A stretch of DNA of 33,675 nucleotides from an uncultured Eubacteriales bacterium (GTDB lineage Bacteria > Bacillota_I > Bacilli_A > RF39 > UBA660): positions 1 through 33,675 of the forward strand of contig ONQM01000010.1 in NCBI GenBank assembly GCA_900319955.1, written 5' to 3'. Below are positions 16,997-26,062 of the stretch, piece by piece; the stretch's first letter is position 1, and each line of letters starts with the position of its first letter. The notes beneath the pieces are model-generated. The model was not told the DNA's origin. It saw nothing but the letters and a program-made list of their open reading frames with translations, and ran no database searches. Position numbers and translations under genes: made by a program.

Positions 16997-17947
16997 ATGA
17001 CTGATATAAGTATAGTAGTACCAATATATAATTCTGAAAAATATATAAAGAAGTGTATTGATTCTTTAATTAATCAAACGTACAAAAATGTAGAAATAAT
17101 TTTAGTAAATGATGGATCAAATGATAATACAGAGAAAATTATAAAAGAATATAAAGACAAAAGAATAAAATATTTTAAAAATAAAAATCATGGAATAGGT
17201 TATTCAAGAAACTTTGGCATTAAGAAAGCAACTAGCAAATACATAATGTTTGTAGATAGTGATGATTATTTAGAACTAGATGCATGTAGTAAAGTTATGG
17301 AAAATATAAAGGATAATGATATATTAGTTTTTAATTTCAATAAAATAATAAATAAGAGTATAGAGAAAATAAAAATAAATGAGTTTAAAGCTTCATCCCT
17401 AAAAGAAAATCCAAACTTACTTTTAGATATCAATTTATCGCCTTGGAATAAAGTTTATAAGAGAGATATGCTTATAAAAAATAATATTAAATTTGAAGAA
17501 CAATTGAAATATGAAGATGCAACATTTGTTTCTTATTCACTTGATAGAGCATCTAAAATAACATATATGGATGAATACTTATATAATTATGTTATACATT
17601 CTAAATCAGAAACAACAATAAGAGATGAAAAAGTATTTGATATTATAAAAGTAGTAGATAAGATAAGAGTATATTTTGAAAATAAAGATTATATGAATGA
17701 AACTATTAATAAATTAATAGTTAGAATATTAACTAATTATACTATTCAGCAGAGAGTAAATGTAAACAGTAAATCAGGATATAAATTTATAGATGATGCT
17801 TTTGATTACTTAAATAAGTTTGTACCTGATTATAAAAATAATAAGTATTATGAAGGAAGAGGAATTCTTAGAAGAACAATAGAAAAGAATAAAACATTAA
17901 CTAAATTATATGTAAAAACATATAGAGGTTTAAAAAATAGGAGTTAA
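16997..17947 (+). CDS. GT2 family glycosyltransferase
   Basis: The 316-aa product starts MTDISIVVPIYNSEKYIKKC and has NDGSNDN, IGYSRNFGIKKA and VDSDDY (Asp87, Asp89, Asp90). A later YEDATF segment matches the catalytic-acid loop (ED) of GT2 enzymes. The ribosome binding site is weak (GGGAATGAT). It is the first gene after a strong promoter. The C-terminal ~100 residues are helical and basic, as in capsule-type GT2s. It is paralogous in its N-terminal half to the other GT2 genes in the locus. Sugar specificity unknown. Confidence 0.88.
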   Translation: MTDISIVVPIYNSEKYIKKCIDSLINQTYKNVEIILVNDGSNDNTEKIIKEYKDKRIKYFKNKNHGIGYSRNFGIKKATSKYIMFVDSDDYLELDACSKVMENIKDNDILVFNFNKIINKSIEKIKINEFKASSLKENPNLLLDINLSPWNKVYKRDMLIKNNIKFEEQLKYEDATFVSYSLDRASKITYMDEYLYNYVIHSKSETTIRDEKVFDIIKVVDKIRVYFENKDYMNETINKLIVRILTNYTIQQRVNVNSKSGYKFIDDAFDYLNKFVPDYKNNKYYEGRGILRRTIEKNKTLTKLYVKTYRGLKNRS

Positions 17948-18007
17948 GATGGAAGATGCTTGAAAAAATGCGTAAAATAAAGAGACTAGGAAAATAGTGT
18001 ATATTTA

Positions 18008-18016
18008 TGATATAAT
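18008..18016 (+). promoter_or_regulatory. Extended -10 promoter element before the ABC exporter genes
   Basis: TGATATAAT (TGn-TATAAT) lies 21 bp before the permease ATG. It could give the exporter its own transcription within the larger unit. Confidence 0.55.
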
Positions 18017-18037
18017 GAAAGATGTATGAGGTGTAAC

Positions 18038-18853
18038 ATGATAACAACAATAAAAAATATAATAGCAAATTTTAAAAAATATTGGTTTTTAACCACTCAA
18101 ATTATATCTAGAGATTTTAAAAGAAAATATAAAAGAAGTGTATTAGGAGTAGTTTGGAGTTTACTTTATCCAATACTTATGATGGCAGTAATGGCAGTTG
18201 TATTTTCTTATATGTTTAAAGGTGGACTTAATAATGCAAATTATTTGGTTTATTTAATGACGGGTATTATAATGTGGAATTACTTTAGTGAAGCAACTAG
18301 AAACGCTATGACATCTGTTGTTGATAATGCAACATTAATAAATAAAGTATATATACCTAAGTATGTATTTCCACTTGCAAAATGTTTATTTGTGGGTATT
18401 AACTTTTTACTAACATTAATACCATGGTTTGGGTTAATTTTATTAACACAGTTTGGAGTTGGAACATATCCAGCTAGTATTAACTGGTATTATCTTCTAA
18501 TACCAATAATATTTGTGTTCTTCTTTATGTTCACAGTGGGTGTTGGATTAATACTTTCATGTGTATCAGTATTCCTAAGAGATGTATTCTATATATATGG
18601 AATAATTCTTACAATTTGGAACTATTACACACCAGTATTTTATAACATAACAATACTTCCACCAAAGCTTCAAGCTTTATTTAAATTTAATCCACTATAT
18701 CAGTATTTAACAAGTGTTAGAAGTATAGTTTTATATGGCACTTGTCCAAGCTTTGCAACATTTGGAATACTTGCAATAATTGGTATAGGAACACTATTAG
18801 TAGGTGCAATTATCTTTAAGAAAAATCAAGATAAGTTCATCTACTATGTTTAG
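18038..18853 (+). CDS. ABC-2 type polysaccharide exporter permease (Wzm/TagG-like)
   Basis: ATG 18038 follows GAGGTG (18027-18032... TATGAGGTG); the ATG at 18026 overlaps it. The 271-aa product has about six transmembrane helices and the family segments RDFKRKYKRSVLGVVWSLL near the N-terminus, ATLINKVYIPKYVFPLA, FLRDVFYIYGIILTIWNYY and the C-terminal FKKNQDKFIYYV. These belong to permeases that move undecaprenyl-linked polymers (O-polysaccharide, teichoic acid) across the membrane. It is followed after 11 bp by the matching ATPase, so a complete exporter is present. Confidence 0.92.
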   Translation: MITTIKNIIANFKKYWFLTTQIISRDFKRKYKRSVLGVVWSLLYPILMMAVMAVVFSYMFKGGLNNANYLVYLMTGIIMWNYFSEATRNAMTSVVDNATLINKVYIPKYVFPLAKCLFVGINFLLTLIPWFGLILLTQFGVGTYPASINWYYLLIPIIFVFFFMFTVGVGLILSCVSVFLRDVFYIYGIILTIWNYYTPVFYNITILPPKLQALFKFNPLYQYLTSVRSIVLYGTCPSFATFGILAIIGIGTLLVGAIIFKKNQDKFIYYV

Positions 18854-18864
18854 GAGGGTGCAGT

Positions 18865-19677
18865 ATGATAGATATAAGTCACGTTTCAATGAAATTTAAT
18901 TTAGGTATAGAAAAAGGATTTTCAATTAAACAAGCATTTGTTAATTTCTTTGATCCTAAATATAGAAAAAAGAGAAAGAAAAAAGAATTTTTCTGGGCAC
19001 TTTCAGATGTATCATTTCACGTTAATAAAGGTGAAGTTGTAGGTTTAATTGGTTCTAATGGTGCAGGTAAATCAACACTTTTAAAAGTAGTAAGTGGAGT
19101 ATTAAAACCAACAAAAGGTAAAGTAACAGTAAATGGAGTAATATCACCAATGATTGAATTAGGTGCAGGATTTGATGAAGATTTAACAGCAAGGGAAAAC
19201 ATTTACCTAAATGGTGCAATACTAGGTTATTCAAAAAAGTTTATTGATGAAAAATTTGAAGAGATAGTAGATTTTTCAGAATTAAGAGATTTTCTTGATG
19301 TTCCAGTTAAAAACTTTTCTTCAGGAATGACTGCAAAGCTTGCATTTTCAATAGCAACAATAGTTAATCCAGAAATACTAATAGTTGATGAAATACTATC
19401 AGTTGGTGATATCAAATTCCAAGAAAAATCTAAAAACAAGATGCTCGAAATGATAAAAGGTGGTACAACAGTTTTATATGTATCACATTCACTAAGTTCA
19501 ATAAAAGAACTATGCGATAAAGTTGTATGGATAGAACATGGAAAAATAGTTGATATGGGTGAAACAGATGTTATATGTGATGCATATTATGAAGCACAAA
19601 TGGGAATGACTCCAGAAGAAGCACTTGCAAAAAAGAAAAAAGAAAAAGTAAAAAAAGATAAACAAAAGAAAAATTAA
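18865..19677 (+). CDS. ABC exporter ATPase (Wzt/TagH-like, no carbohydrate-binding domain)
   Basis: The 270-aa ATPase has Walker A GSNGAGKST (63-71), a Q-loop region SPMIELGAGFDEDLTARENI, signature FSSGM (151-155), Walker B ILIVDE (171-176) and the switch His208 in VSHSL. The N-terminal FDPKYRKKRKKKEFFWAL insert is typical of polysaccharide-type ABC ATPases. It ends with a Lys-rich tail and lacks the C-terminal carbohydrate-binding domain of large Wzt proteins, so chain-end recognition is not expected from this subunit. It follows AGGAGGGTG 8 nt upstream. It powers export with the permease just before it. Confidence 0.93.
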   Translation: MIDISHVSMKFNLGIEKGFSIKQAFVNFFDPKYRKKRKKKEFFWALSDVSFHVNKGEVVGLIGSNGAGKSTLLKVVSGVLKPTKGKVTVNGVISPMIELGAGFDEDLTARENIYLNGAILGYSKKFIDEKFEEIVDFSELRDFLDVPVKNFSSGMTAKLAFSIATIVNPEILIVDEILSVGDIKFQEKSKNKMLEMIKGGTTVLYVSHSLSSIKELCDKVVWIEHGKIVDMGETDVICDAYYEAQMGMTPEEALAKKKKEKVKKDKQKKN

Positions 19678-19691
19678 CGTGAGGTGATATG

Positions 19692-20435
19692 ATGGAAAAA
19701 TATATTCATTATTGTTGGTTTGGTGGAAAACCACTTCCAAAACTTACAAAGAAATGCATCAAAAGCTGGCAAAAATATTTACCAGATTTTAAGATAATTG
19801 AATGGAATGAATCAAATGTTGACTTAGAAGAATGTCCATTTATTAAAGATGCTTATGAAAATAAGAAGTGGGCTTTTGTTGCAGATTATGCAAGGACAAA
19901 AGCTATATATGAGTATGGTGGAATATATTTAGATACAGATATGATGATAGTAAAACCTTTAGACTTCCTAATGAAGGATACAACTTTTGTAGGAAAAGAA
20001 GATACTCATATGGTTAACTTAGCAATATGGGGAGAAAAAAATAAACATTCTAAATTTTCAAAAGAAATGCTTGATTATTATAAAAAATTACCAGGTTTAA
20101 ATTTAAATGATATATATAGTAATAGTATTCCAAGAATTGCCACAAAACTTTTAGAAAAAAAAGGATTGAATTCAAAAAATGATGATAGTCAAGTATTAGA
20201 TGATGATATTCATGTTTACTCAAGAGAATATTTTTATCCATTATCATACAATTTTCAAAATAATGTATTTACTGATAATACATGTACAATCCATTATTTT
20301 GATGCCTCATGGACACCAAAATGGGAACAAAGAGAAAACAAAATCATAAGAACATTTGGTGAAAAAAGAGGAAGAAAAATAATAAAGTTTAAGAATAATG
20401 TAAAAGGAAAAATAAAAAAGATAATAAAAAAGTAA
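19692..20435 (+). CDS. GT32-type (DXD sugar-binding) glycosyltransferase
   Basis: Two ATGs are adjacent (19689 and 19692); 19692 has the better spacing from GAGGTG (19681-19686). The 247-aa product starts EKYIHYCWFGGKPLPKL, with AFVADYARTKAIYEYGGIYLDTD holding the DXD motif (Asp81, Asp83). It ends its domain with the TCTIHYFDASWTP block. This is the Gly_transf_sug/OCH1-like fold found in capsule loci. It is clearly paralogous to the N-terminal domain of the 834-aa protein at 21548. Soluble, cytoplasmic face. Donor sugar unknown. Confidence 0.87.
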   Translation: MEKYIHYCWFGGKPLPKLTKKCIKSWQKYLPDFKIIEWNESNVDLEECPFIKDAYENKKWAFVADYARTKAIYEYGGIYLDTDMMIVKPLDFLMKDTTFVGKEDTHMVNLAIWGEKNKHSKFSKEMLDYYKKLPGLNLNDIYSNSIPRIATKLLEKKGLNSKNDDSQVLDDDIHVYSREYFYPLSYNFQNNVFTDNTCTIHYFDASWTPKWEQRENKIIRTFGEKRGRKIIKFKNNVKGKIKKIIKK

Positions 20436-20454
20436 AAAGAAAAGAGGTACATCA

Positions 20455-21543
20455 ATGCAAAATAAAAAAGAGAAAGAAAAATTAATTAGTATAATAGTTC
20501 CAGTATATAATACATCAAAATATGTATATAAATGTTTAGAGTCAATAAAAGAAGCAATAACAGATGATTGTGAAGTATTAGTGATAAATGATGGAAGTAC
20601 AGATAATAGCGAAGATATAATAAAAGATTTTATAAAAGAACTTCCAGCAAAAAACAAAAATCAGTTTAAACTGTATACAAAAGAAAATGGAGGACTCGCA
20701 GATACAAAAAATTATGGAATTGAGCATTCAACAGGAAAATTTTTAAGCTTTATTGATTCAGATGATTATATATCAAAAGATTTTTATAGAGTAGCAATAC
20801 CATATTTAGATAAATATGATGTTATAATATATGATTTATATGCTATATTTGAAAATAAAAATGAAGATATTTTTAATTATGTTTCAAGAGCATATAATGA
20901 TAAATTTGATTTATTAGAAGATTGCGTATTAAATGGAGAAATGCAAGGATCATCATGTAATAAGATTATAAAAAGAGAACTATATAAATATAAATTTCCA
21001 AAAGGAAAACAATATGAAGATGTAGCAGTTACACCATTTATACTAATTGATGCTAATAAAATAAAATACTTACCATATGCAATGTACTATTACTTACAAA
21101 GAAATACATCTATAGTGGGAACAAACACACTATATGATGCTTTCTATAAGATATGTAATAACATTAATGATGTATTAGAAAATGATGAAAAGAAAATGAA
21201 AAAATATGAAAAAGTAATTGATTTATTTTATATATCAAGATGCATTGAAAACCTCGAATTAAATATTAAAAAGGATAAAAAAAATGTTGAAAATAATTTA
21301 AAAGAATTTTATGAACATAGTAAAAATACAATTAATTATATTATTAAATCAAATCTTATAGAAAGATCAAATTATAATTTAACATCAAATCAGAAAAAAA
21401 TGATATCAAAATTTTATAAAGAATTGATAGAAGAAAAATATAATGAAGCTGCAAAATTATTTGAACTAAGAAATAAAGTTAATTACATAAGAACAATTGG
21501 TAATAGTGGAAAAAGTTTTTTGAAGTCATTCATAGGAGGTTAA
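20455..21543 (+). CDS. GT2 family glycosyltransferase
   Basis: The 362-aa product follows AGAGG (20443-20447). It shows LISIIVPVYNTSKYVYKC, INDGSTDNS, GGLADTKNYGIE and IDSDDY (Asp101, Asp103, Asp104), plus YEDVAVTPF as the ED catalytic loop. The C-terminal ~120 residues are helical and Lys/Asn-rich. It lies between two GT32-type genes, with only 4 bp to the next start, so the three are surely one operon. Confidence 0.87.
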   Translation: MQNKKEKEKLISIIVPVYNTSKYVYKCLESIKEAITDDCEVLVINDGSTDNSEDIIKDFIKELPAKNKNQFKLYTKENGGLADTKNYGIEHSTGKFLSFIDSDDYISKDFYRVAIPYLDKYDVIIYDLYAIFENKNEDIFNYVSRAYNDKFDLLEDCVLNGEMQGSSCNKIIKRELYKYKFPKGKQYEDVAVTPFILIDANKIKYLPYAMYYYLQRNTSIVGTNTLYDAFYKICNNINDVLENDEKKMKKYEKVIDLFYISRCIENLELNIKKDKKNVENNLKEFYEHSKNTINYIIKSNLIERSNYNLTSNQKKMISKFYKELIEEKYNEAAKLFELRNKVNYIRTIGNSGKSFLKSFIGG

Positions 21544-21547
21544 CCAA

Positions 21548-24052
21548 ATGAAAAAAATTATACATTACTGTTGGTTTGGTGGAAATCCTAAACCAAAGAA
21601 ATTTGAATATTATAAGAAAACATGGCAGAGGTATCTACCTGATTTTGAAATTATGGAATGGAATGAAAAAAACTTTGACATACATTGCAATAAGTTTGTA
21701 GAAGAAGCATACAAAAATAAAAAATGGGCATTTGTCTCAGACGTTGCAAGAGTATATGCTTTATATAATTATGGTGGACTTTATATGGACACTGATGTTG
21801 AAATTATAAATAATGTGGATTTTCTTTTCGAAAATGAAATATCTATTGGTAGAGAAAGTAATAACTTTTTATCAACTGCAATGATTTATGTAAATGATAA
21901 ACACAATAAATATATAAAACAAATTCTTGATTTTTATAATGATTTAGAATTTGATGAAGAAAATGTTTTTAGGTATGCCAATCCAAAAATATTTACAAAA
22001 TGTTTTCAGAAAATAGGTTTAAAAAATAATAGTGATACACAAGAATTAAAAGATGGTGTAAAAGTATATGCAAAAGATGTATTAGATCCAAAATCATATG
22101 ATGGGAAAGATAATAATTTTACAAATAACACATGCGCAATACATCATTTTGATGCAACATGGACACCAAAAGAAGAAAAAATTTCAATTTGGTTTGTAAG
22201 ACATAAAATGGATTTTATGGTCAAACCTGTATACCACTTAGCAGATTTTAATAAAAAATTAAAAAAGCATCATATAGATTCATTACTATTTATATTCTTT
22301 CAAGTTGTACTATATTATATTTTATTCATCAGGCATAGAATAGTCTGGATGGATGACTTTGAAAAATATTTTATAGAATTTATAGTAATACTCAATAGTT
22401 ATATATATATGAAAAAGCATCATGATTATAAAGATAAAATTATTCCATCTAAAAAGTGGCTTATACTCTTAATTATATTTAACTTGCTAATATCATTTTT
22501 TATAGGTGGAAAACAAATATTTTTAAATGACTATAAAGTTGTAAATACAAATTTAAAAAGTAATGTATCATATATTTTATTAAATTTTTTAGTTTATCCT
22601 TTTGTATTCAATTTTTTAGTTTTACTAAATAGATTTAAATTTCATAATGTAGAAAAAAGAAAATTTGGTAAAAAAAAATCACTAATTTTTTTCTTAGTTA
22701 ATCTATTTATATTATCAGTTGTATGCTTAAGCTTTTATCCTGGAAATATGACAAGTGATTCTATTGAACAATTATGTCAAGCAATGGGAAAATGTTCTGT
22801 TGGTGGTGGGCATCCAATATTTTATACACTTTTAATAAGATTAATGCTATATATTTCACCAGTTCCAATGGTTGTAATTATATTTAATGCAATATTCTTA
22901 TCACTAATTTTAACAAGAATATTTAGATATTTATGTAAAAATGGATTATCAATAAAATTGGCATATTTATTTGATTTAATATTTATTTTTTCAATTAGTA
23001 CGCTTTCAATGATATCAATATTATGGAAAGATATACCATTTACAATTTCTATGTTATGGTTAACATTTGAATTATATAAAATTTCAAAAGAAAAGCAAGA
23101 TTATTTTAAAAATAATCTTAATATACTTAATTTTGTAATATGTATGGTATTTGTATTTTTCTTTAGAGTTAATGGATTAGTGCCTTGCTTCTTTGTAATT
23201 CTATATTTATTATATTTTGCAAAAAAATATAAAATGTATAAAAGAGTTGCTGCAACACTTGCTATAACAATAATAAGCATCTTAATAATTAAATATCCAG
23301 TCTATGGACTATTTAGTTCGAATGATCAAAGTGTATCAGTAGGGAGTTCACTATCATTTGTAACAAAAGGTTTATATGCATTAGAATACTATGGAGCAGA
23401 TCTTGATAAAGAAGATCAAGCATATTTAGATACTTTAATTGACAAAAAATATATGGTAGAAAATTATTCTCTATACAATATTGATAAGATATCATTTACT
23501 AAACATACAATGAATGGTAAAAAGATGAAGACAGGTAAAACTATATATATATATTTAAAATATTTATTAAAAAATCCTAAAATAATAATAAGAGATAGAC
23601 TAGATAGTAACAATCTTTTATGGTCATATCAAACACCAGATGATGGATTTCTATCAAGCTATGTTACTGGGATTTGGCTACCTAAAAAAATAAAACCTGA
23701 AACAGTAAACTTAGGAAAAGATAAAGATCATGATAATAAACTTGGCATCAAAAAAGAAAATTTTATTTCAACTGCAATTATAAACTATCAAGAATTATCG
23801 GAACATTCATTTATACTAAATACTATTTTTTGGCACTTTGGATTATATTTATCTATTCTACTACTATTAATTTATCATATATTATTGAGAAAAATAAAAA
23901 TATTACCAACATTGATACCAATTTCTGCTAATAATTTATTTTGGATATTCCTTTTATCGCATCAAAGCTACAGATATCTATGGTATATCTCAGTAATAAC
24001 ATATTTTATATTTATATTTACAATATTAGAGGGTAGTAAAAATGAACAGTAA
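21548..24052 (+). CDS. GT32-type glycosyltransferase fused to a polytopic GT-C-like (DUF6020-like) membrane domain
   Basis: The 834-aa product joins two enzymes. Residues ~1-235 are a GT32-type domain: KIIHYCWFGGNPKPKKF, AFVSDVARVYALYNYGG, then LYMDTD (Asp81, Asp83), closing with TCAIHHFDATWTP. Residues ~250-830 have around 12 hydrophobic segments. They include LSFYPGNMTSDSIEQ (about 393-407) and GGGHPIFYTLLIRL, the arrangement of DUF6020-like membrane proteins, whose acidic loop after the first helices resembles GT-C enzymes using polyprenyl-phosphate sugars outside the cell. A cytoplasmic and an extracytoplasmic transferase would thus be one chain. Next come a polyprenyl-phosphate glycosyltransferase and a DUF2304 gene, fitting donor supply. 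It overlaps the next gene by 11 bp. The DUF6020 match is by recognition. Confidence 0.75.
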   Translation: MKKIIHYCWFGGNPKPKKFEYYKKTWQRYLPDFEIMEWNEKNFDIHCNKFVEEAYKNKKWAFVSDVARVYALYNYGGLYMDTDVEIINNVDFLFENEISIGRESNNFLSTAMIYVNDKHNKYIKQILDFYNDLEFDEENVFRYANPKIFTKCFQKIGLKNNSDTQELKDGVKVYAKDVLDPKSYDGKDNNFTNNTCAIHHFDATWTPKEEKISIWFVRHKMDFMVKPVYHLADFNKKLKKHHIDSLLFIFFQVVLYYILFIRHRIVWMDDFEKYFIEFIVILNSYIYMKKHHDYKDKIIPSKKWLILLIIFNLLISFFIGGKQIFLNDYKVVNTNLKSNVSYILLNFLVYPFVFNFLVLLNRFKFHNVEKRKFGKKKSLIFFLVNLFILSVVCLSFYPGNMTSDSIEQLCQAMGKCSVGGGHPIFYTLLIRLMLYISPVPMVVIIFNAIFLSLILTRIFRYLCKNGLSIKLAYLFDLIFIFSISTLSMISILWKDIPFTISMLWLTFELYKISKEKQDYFKNNLNILNFVICMVFVFFFRVNGLVPCFFVILYLLYFAKKYKMYKRVAATLAITIISILIIKYPVYGLFSSNDQSVSVGSSLSFVTKGLYALEYYGADLDKEDQAYLDTLIDKKYMVENYSLYNIDKISFTKHTMNGKKMKTGKTIYIYLKYLLKNPKIIIRDRLDSNNLLWSYQTPDDGFLSSYVTGIWLPKKIKPETVNLGKDKDHDNKLGIKKENFISTAIINYQELSEHSFILNTIFWHFGLYLSILLLLIYHILLRKIKILPTLIPISANNLFWIFLLSHQSYRYLWYISVITYFIFIFTILEGSKNEQ

Positions 24053-24761
24053 GGTATTAATAATTATTCCAGCATATAATGAAGAAAAAAATATATTAAA
24101 TACATATAAAAGCATAGTAGACTTTAATAAAAATAATAAAACTAACTATGAATGTATAGTTATAAATGATTGCTCAACAGATGGAACAAAAAAAATATTA
24201 GAAGATAATAATATACCACATATTAACTTAATACATAATTTAGGAATAGGTGGTGCAGTACAAACTGGTTATAAATATGCATATTATCATGACTATGATA
24301 TTGCAGTTCAATATGATGGCGATGGACAGCATGATGTTGCGTATATAGAGAAGATAATCAAACCATTGATAGATAAAAAAGCTGATATGGTAATTGGCTC
24401 TAGATTTATAGATAAAAGTTTAAAAGGGTTTAAATCATCTGCTGCAAGAAGAATTGGTATTAAAGTAATATCAGCATTTATTAAATTTGCAACAGGATAT
24501 AAAGTATATGATACAACATCAGGATTTAGAGCAATAAATAAAAAAGTAATACTTGAGTTTGCAAGTGAATACCCAAGTGAATATCCAGAACCAGTAACAG
24601 ATGCTGAAATATTAAAGAAGGGTTACAAGATAAGTGAAGTACCAGTAGTAATGAAAAAGAGAATTGGCGGTATATCATCAATAAGAGCATTGAAAAGTGT
24701 ATATTATATGTTAAATGTATGTTTAGCATTACTTGTAATAAAGATGAGGAGGTATAAATAA
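24042..24761 (+). CDS. Polyprenyl-phosphate glycosyltransferase-like GT2 (GtrB/DPM1-type, soluble form)
   Basis: The 239-aa product has VLIIIPAYNEEKNILNTY, INDCSTDGT, NLGIGGAVQTGYKYA and QYDGDGQHD (Asp92, Asp94), the pattern of dolichol/undecaprenyl-phosphate sugar synthases. SGFRAINKKV and the RIGGISSIRALKSVYYM end complete it. It lacks the C-terminal transmembrane pair of many GtrB proteins. It overlaps the GT32-membrane fusion by 11 bp and the DUF2304 gene by 1 bp. It likely makes an undecaprenyl-phosphate sugar used by the neighbouring membrane transferase. Confidence 0.87.
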   Translation: MNSKVLIIIPAYNEEKNILNTYKSIVDFNKNNKTNYECIVINDCSTDGTKKILEDNNIPHINLIHNLGIGGAVQTGYKYAYYHDYDIAVQYDGDGQHDVAYIEKIIKPLIDKKADMVIGSRFIDKSLKGFKSSAARRIGIKVISAFIKFATGYKVYDTTSGFRAINKKVILEFASEYPSEYPEPVTDAEILKKGYKISEVPVVMKKRIGGISSIRALKSVYYMLNVCLALLVIKMRRYK

Positions 24762-25132
24762 TGACTATAAAATTAACCTTAACATTAATTATATTTTCTT
24801 TGATACTATTTGTTTTAATATCATTTTTACTAAACAAAGGAAGAATTACAGTTAAGTATGCACTTGTTTGGTATATATCAGTATTAATAATATTAATATT
24901 ATCATTCTTTCCAGGAATATTTAAATTCTTTGCAAAATTATTAGGATTTCAACTTGTTTCCAATATGGTAATAGTACTTTTAATAGGAATACTTTTTATA
25001 CTGATGATTGCACATACTATTATGATGGCAGGTCAAAAGAAAAAAACAACATTACTAATACAAGAAGTATCACTATTAAAGAAAGAAGTTGAAAAAGATG
25101 GAAAAAGTAACAATAATAATACCCGTATATAA
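24761..25132 (+). CDS. DUF2304 family membrane protein
   Basis: The 123-aa product has three hydrophobic segments (about 5-23, 33-52, 66-90) and a C-terminal amphipathic tail. LNKGRITVKYALVWYISVLI and ILSFFPGIFKFFAKLLGF match DUF2304. Proteins of this family regularly sit next to polyprenyl-phosphate glycosyltransferases, as here (TAATG overlap). It may hold the transferase at the membrane or help flip the lipid-linked sugar. Function is not established. It overlaps the following GT2 gene by 35 bp. Confidence 0.85.
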   Translation: MTIKLTLTLIIFSLILFVLISFLLNKGRITVKYALVWYISVLIILILSFFPGIFKFFAKLLGFQLVSNMVIVLLIGILFILMIAHTIMMAGQKKKTTLLIQEVSLLKKEVEKDGKSNNNNTRI

Positions 25133-26060
25133 TTCAGAAAGATATATAGAAAGATGTCTAGATAGTATAAGAAATGAGTCCTATAAAAATATAGAAGTAA
25201 TAGCACTTAATGATGGTTCAAAAGATAAGTCACTAAAATTATTAAAAGATTATAAAAAGAAATATAAAGATTTTAATTTAAAAATAATTGATAAAGAAAA
25301 TGAAGGAATAGCAAAAACAAGAAATAGAGGAATAGAAGAAGCAACAGGTGACTACATAATGTTTATGGATAATGATGACTATATAGATAAAGATTATGTA
25401 AAACATTTTATGAATGCTAAAGATAAAGAAACAGACATTGTTATTGGTGGCTATAAAAGAGTTAGTGATGATAAGATACTAAGAGAAGATACTTTACATA
25501 CAAATAGTCCATGGTCAAAATATTTAATAATTACACCATGGTCTAAACTTTATAGAAGAAAGTTTTTAAAAGATAATAATATAAAATTCTTAAGTTATGG
25601 GATAGGAGAAGATGTATATTTTAATTTATTTGCATATCAAAAAACATCTAATATAAAGATAATAGAGTATTCGGAATATAATTGGTACTATAATGATAAA
25701 AGTGTTTCAAATACTAAACATAAAGGTTTAAATAAAGATATTGATATAACATACCTATTAGATAATTTAAATTCAAAATCTAAAGAAAAAGATATTTATT
25801 ATAAATATTTTATTTATAGATTTTGTATATGGTATTTATTATATTCCGGCAGATATTCAAACAAAGAAGCATTTATAAATGAATATGAAAGATTAAAGAA
25901 ATACTTAATAAGTATAGATTGTTATAAAGTATTATCACCATTTTCAAGTAAATTAAAAGGTGAAACATTTAAAAATAGATTTATAGTTTTTGCATTTAAA
26001 ATAATAAGCAAATTAAAACTAATAAAATTATTTGCAAAGTTTTATTGCAGAGGAGAATAG
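25098..26060 (+). CDS. GT2 family glycosyltransferase
   Basis: ATG 25098 follows GAAAGAAG and begins MEKVTIIIPVYNSERYIERC; the TTG at 25089 is rejected. The 320-aa product shows LNDGSKDKS, GIAKTRNRGIE and MDNDDY (Asp91, Asp93, Asp94), and GIGEDVYFN as the ED loop. The start lies 35 bp inside the DUF2304 gene, a long overlap that implies tight translational coupling. Specificity unknown. Confidence 0.87.
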   Translation: MEKVTIIIPVYNSERYIERCLDSIRNESYKNIEVIALNDGSKDKSLKLLKDYKKKYKDFNLKIIDKENEGIAKTRNRGIEEATGDYIMFMDNDDYIDKDYVKHFMNAKDKETDIVIGGYKRVSDDKILREDTLHTNSPWSKYLIITPWSKLYRRKFLKDNNIKFLSYGIGEDVYFNLFAYQKTSNIKIIEYSEYNWYYNDKSVSNTKHKGLNKDIDITYLLDNLNSKSKEKDIYYKYFIYRFCIWYLLYSGRYSNKEAFINEYERLKKYLISIDCYKVLSPFSSKLKGETFKNRFIVFAFKIISKLKLIKLFAKFYCRGE

Positions 26061-26062
26061 TA

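Noticed and set aside
20307..20657. A 116-aa minus-strand frame spanning the GT32/GT2 boundary
   Set aside because: Composition is Phe/Ser/Leu-rich as expected from the complement of Lys-rich coding, and it overlaps two clear glycosyltransferase genes.
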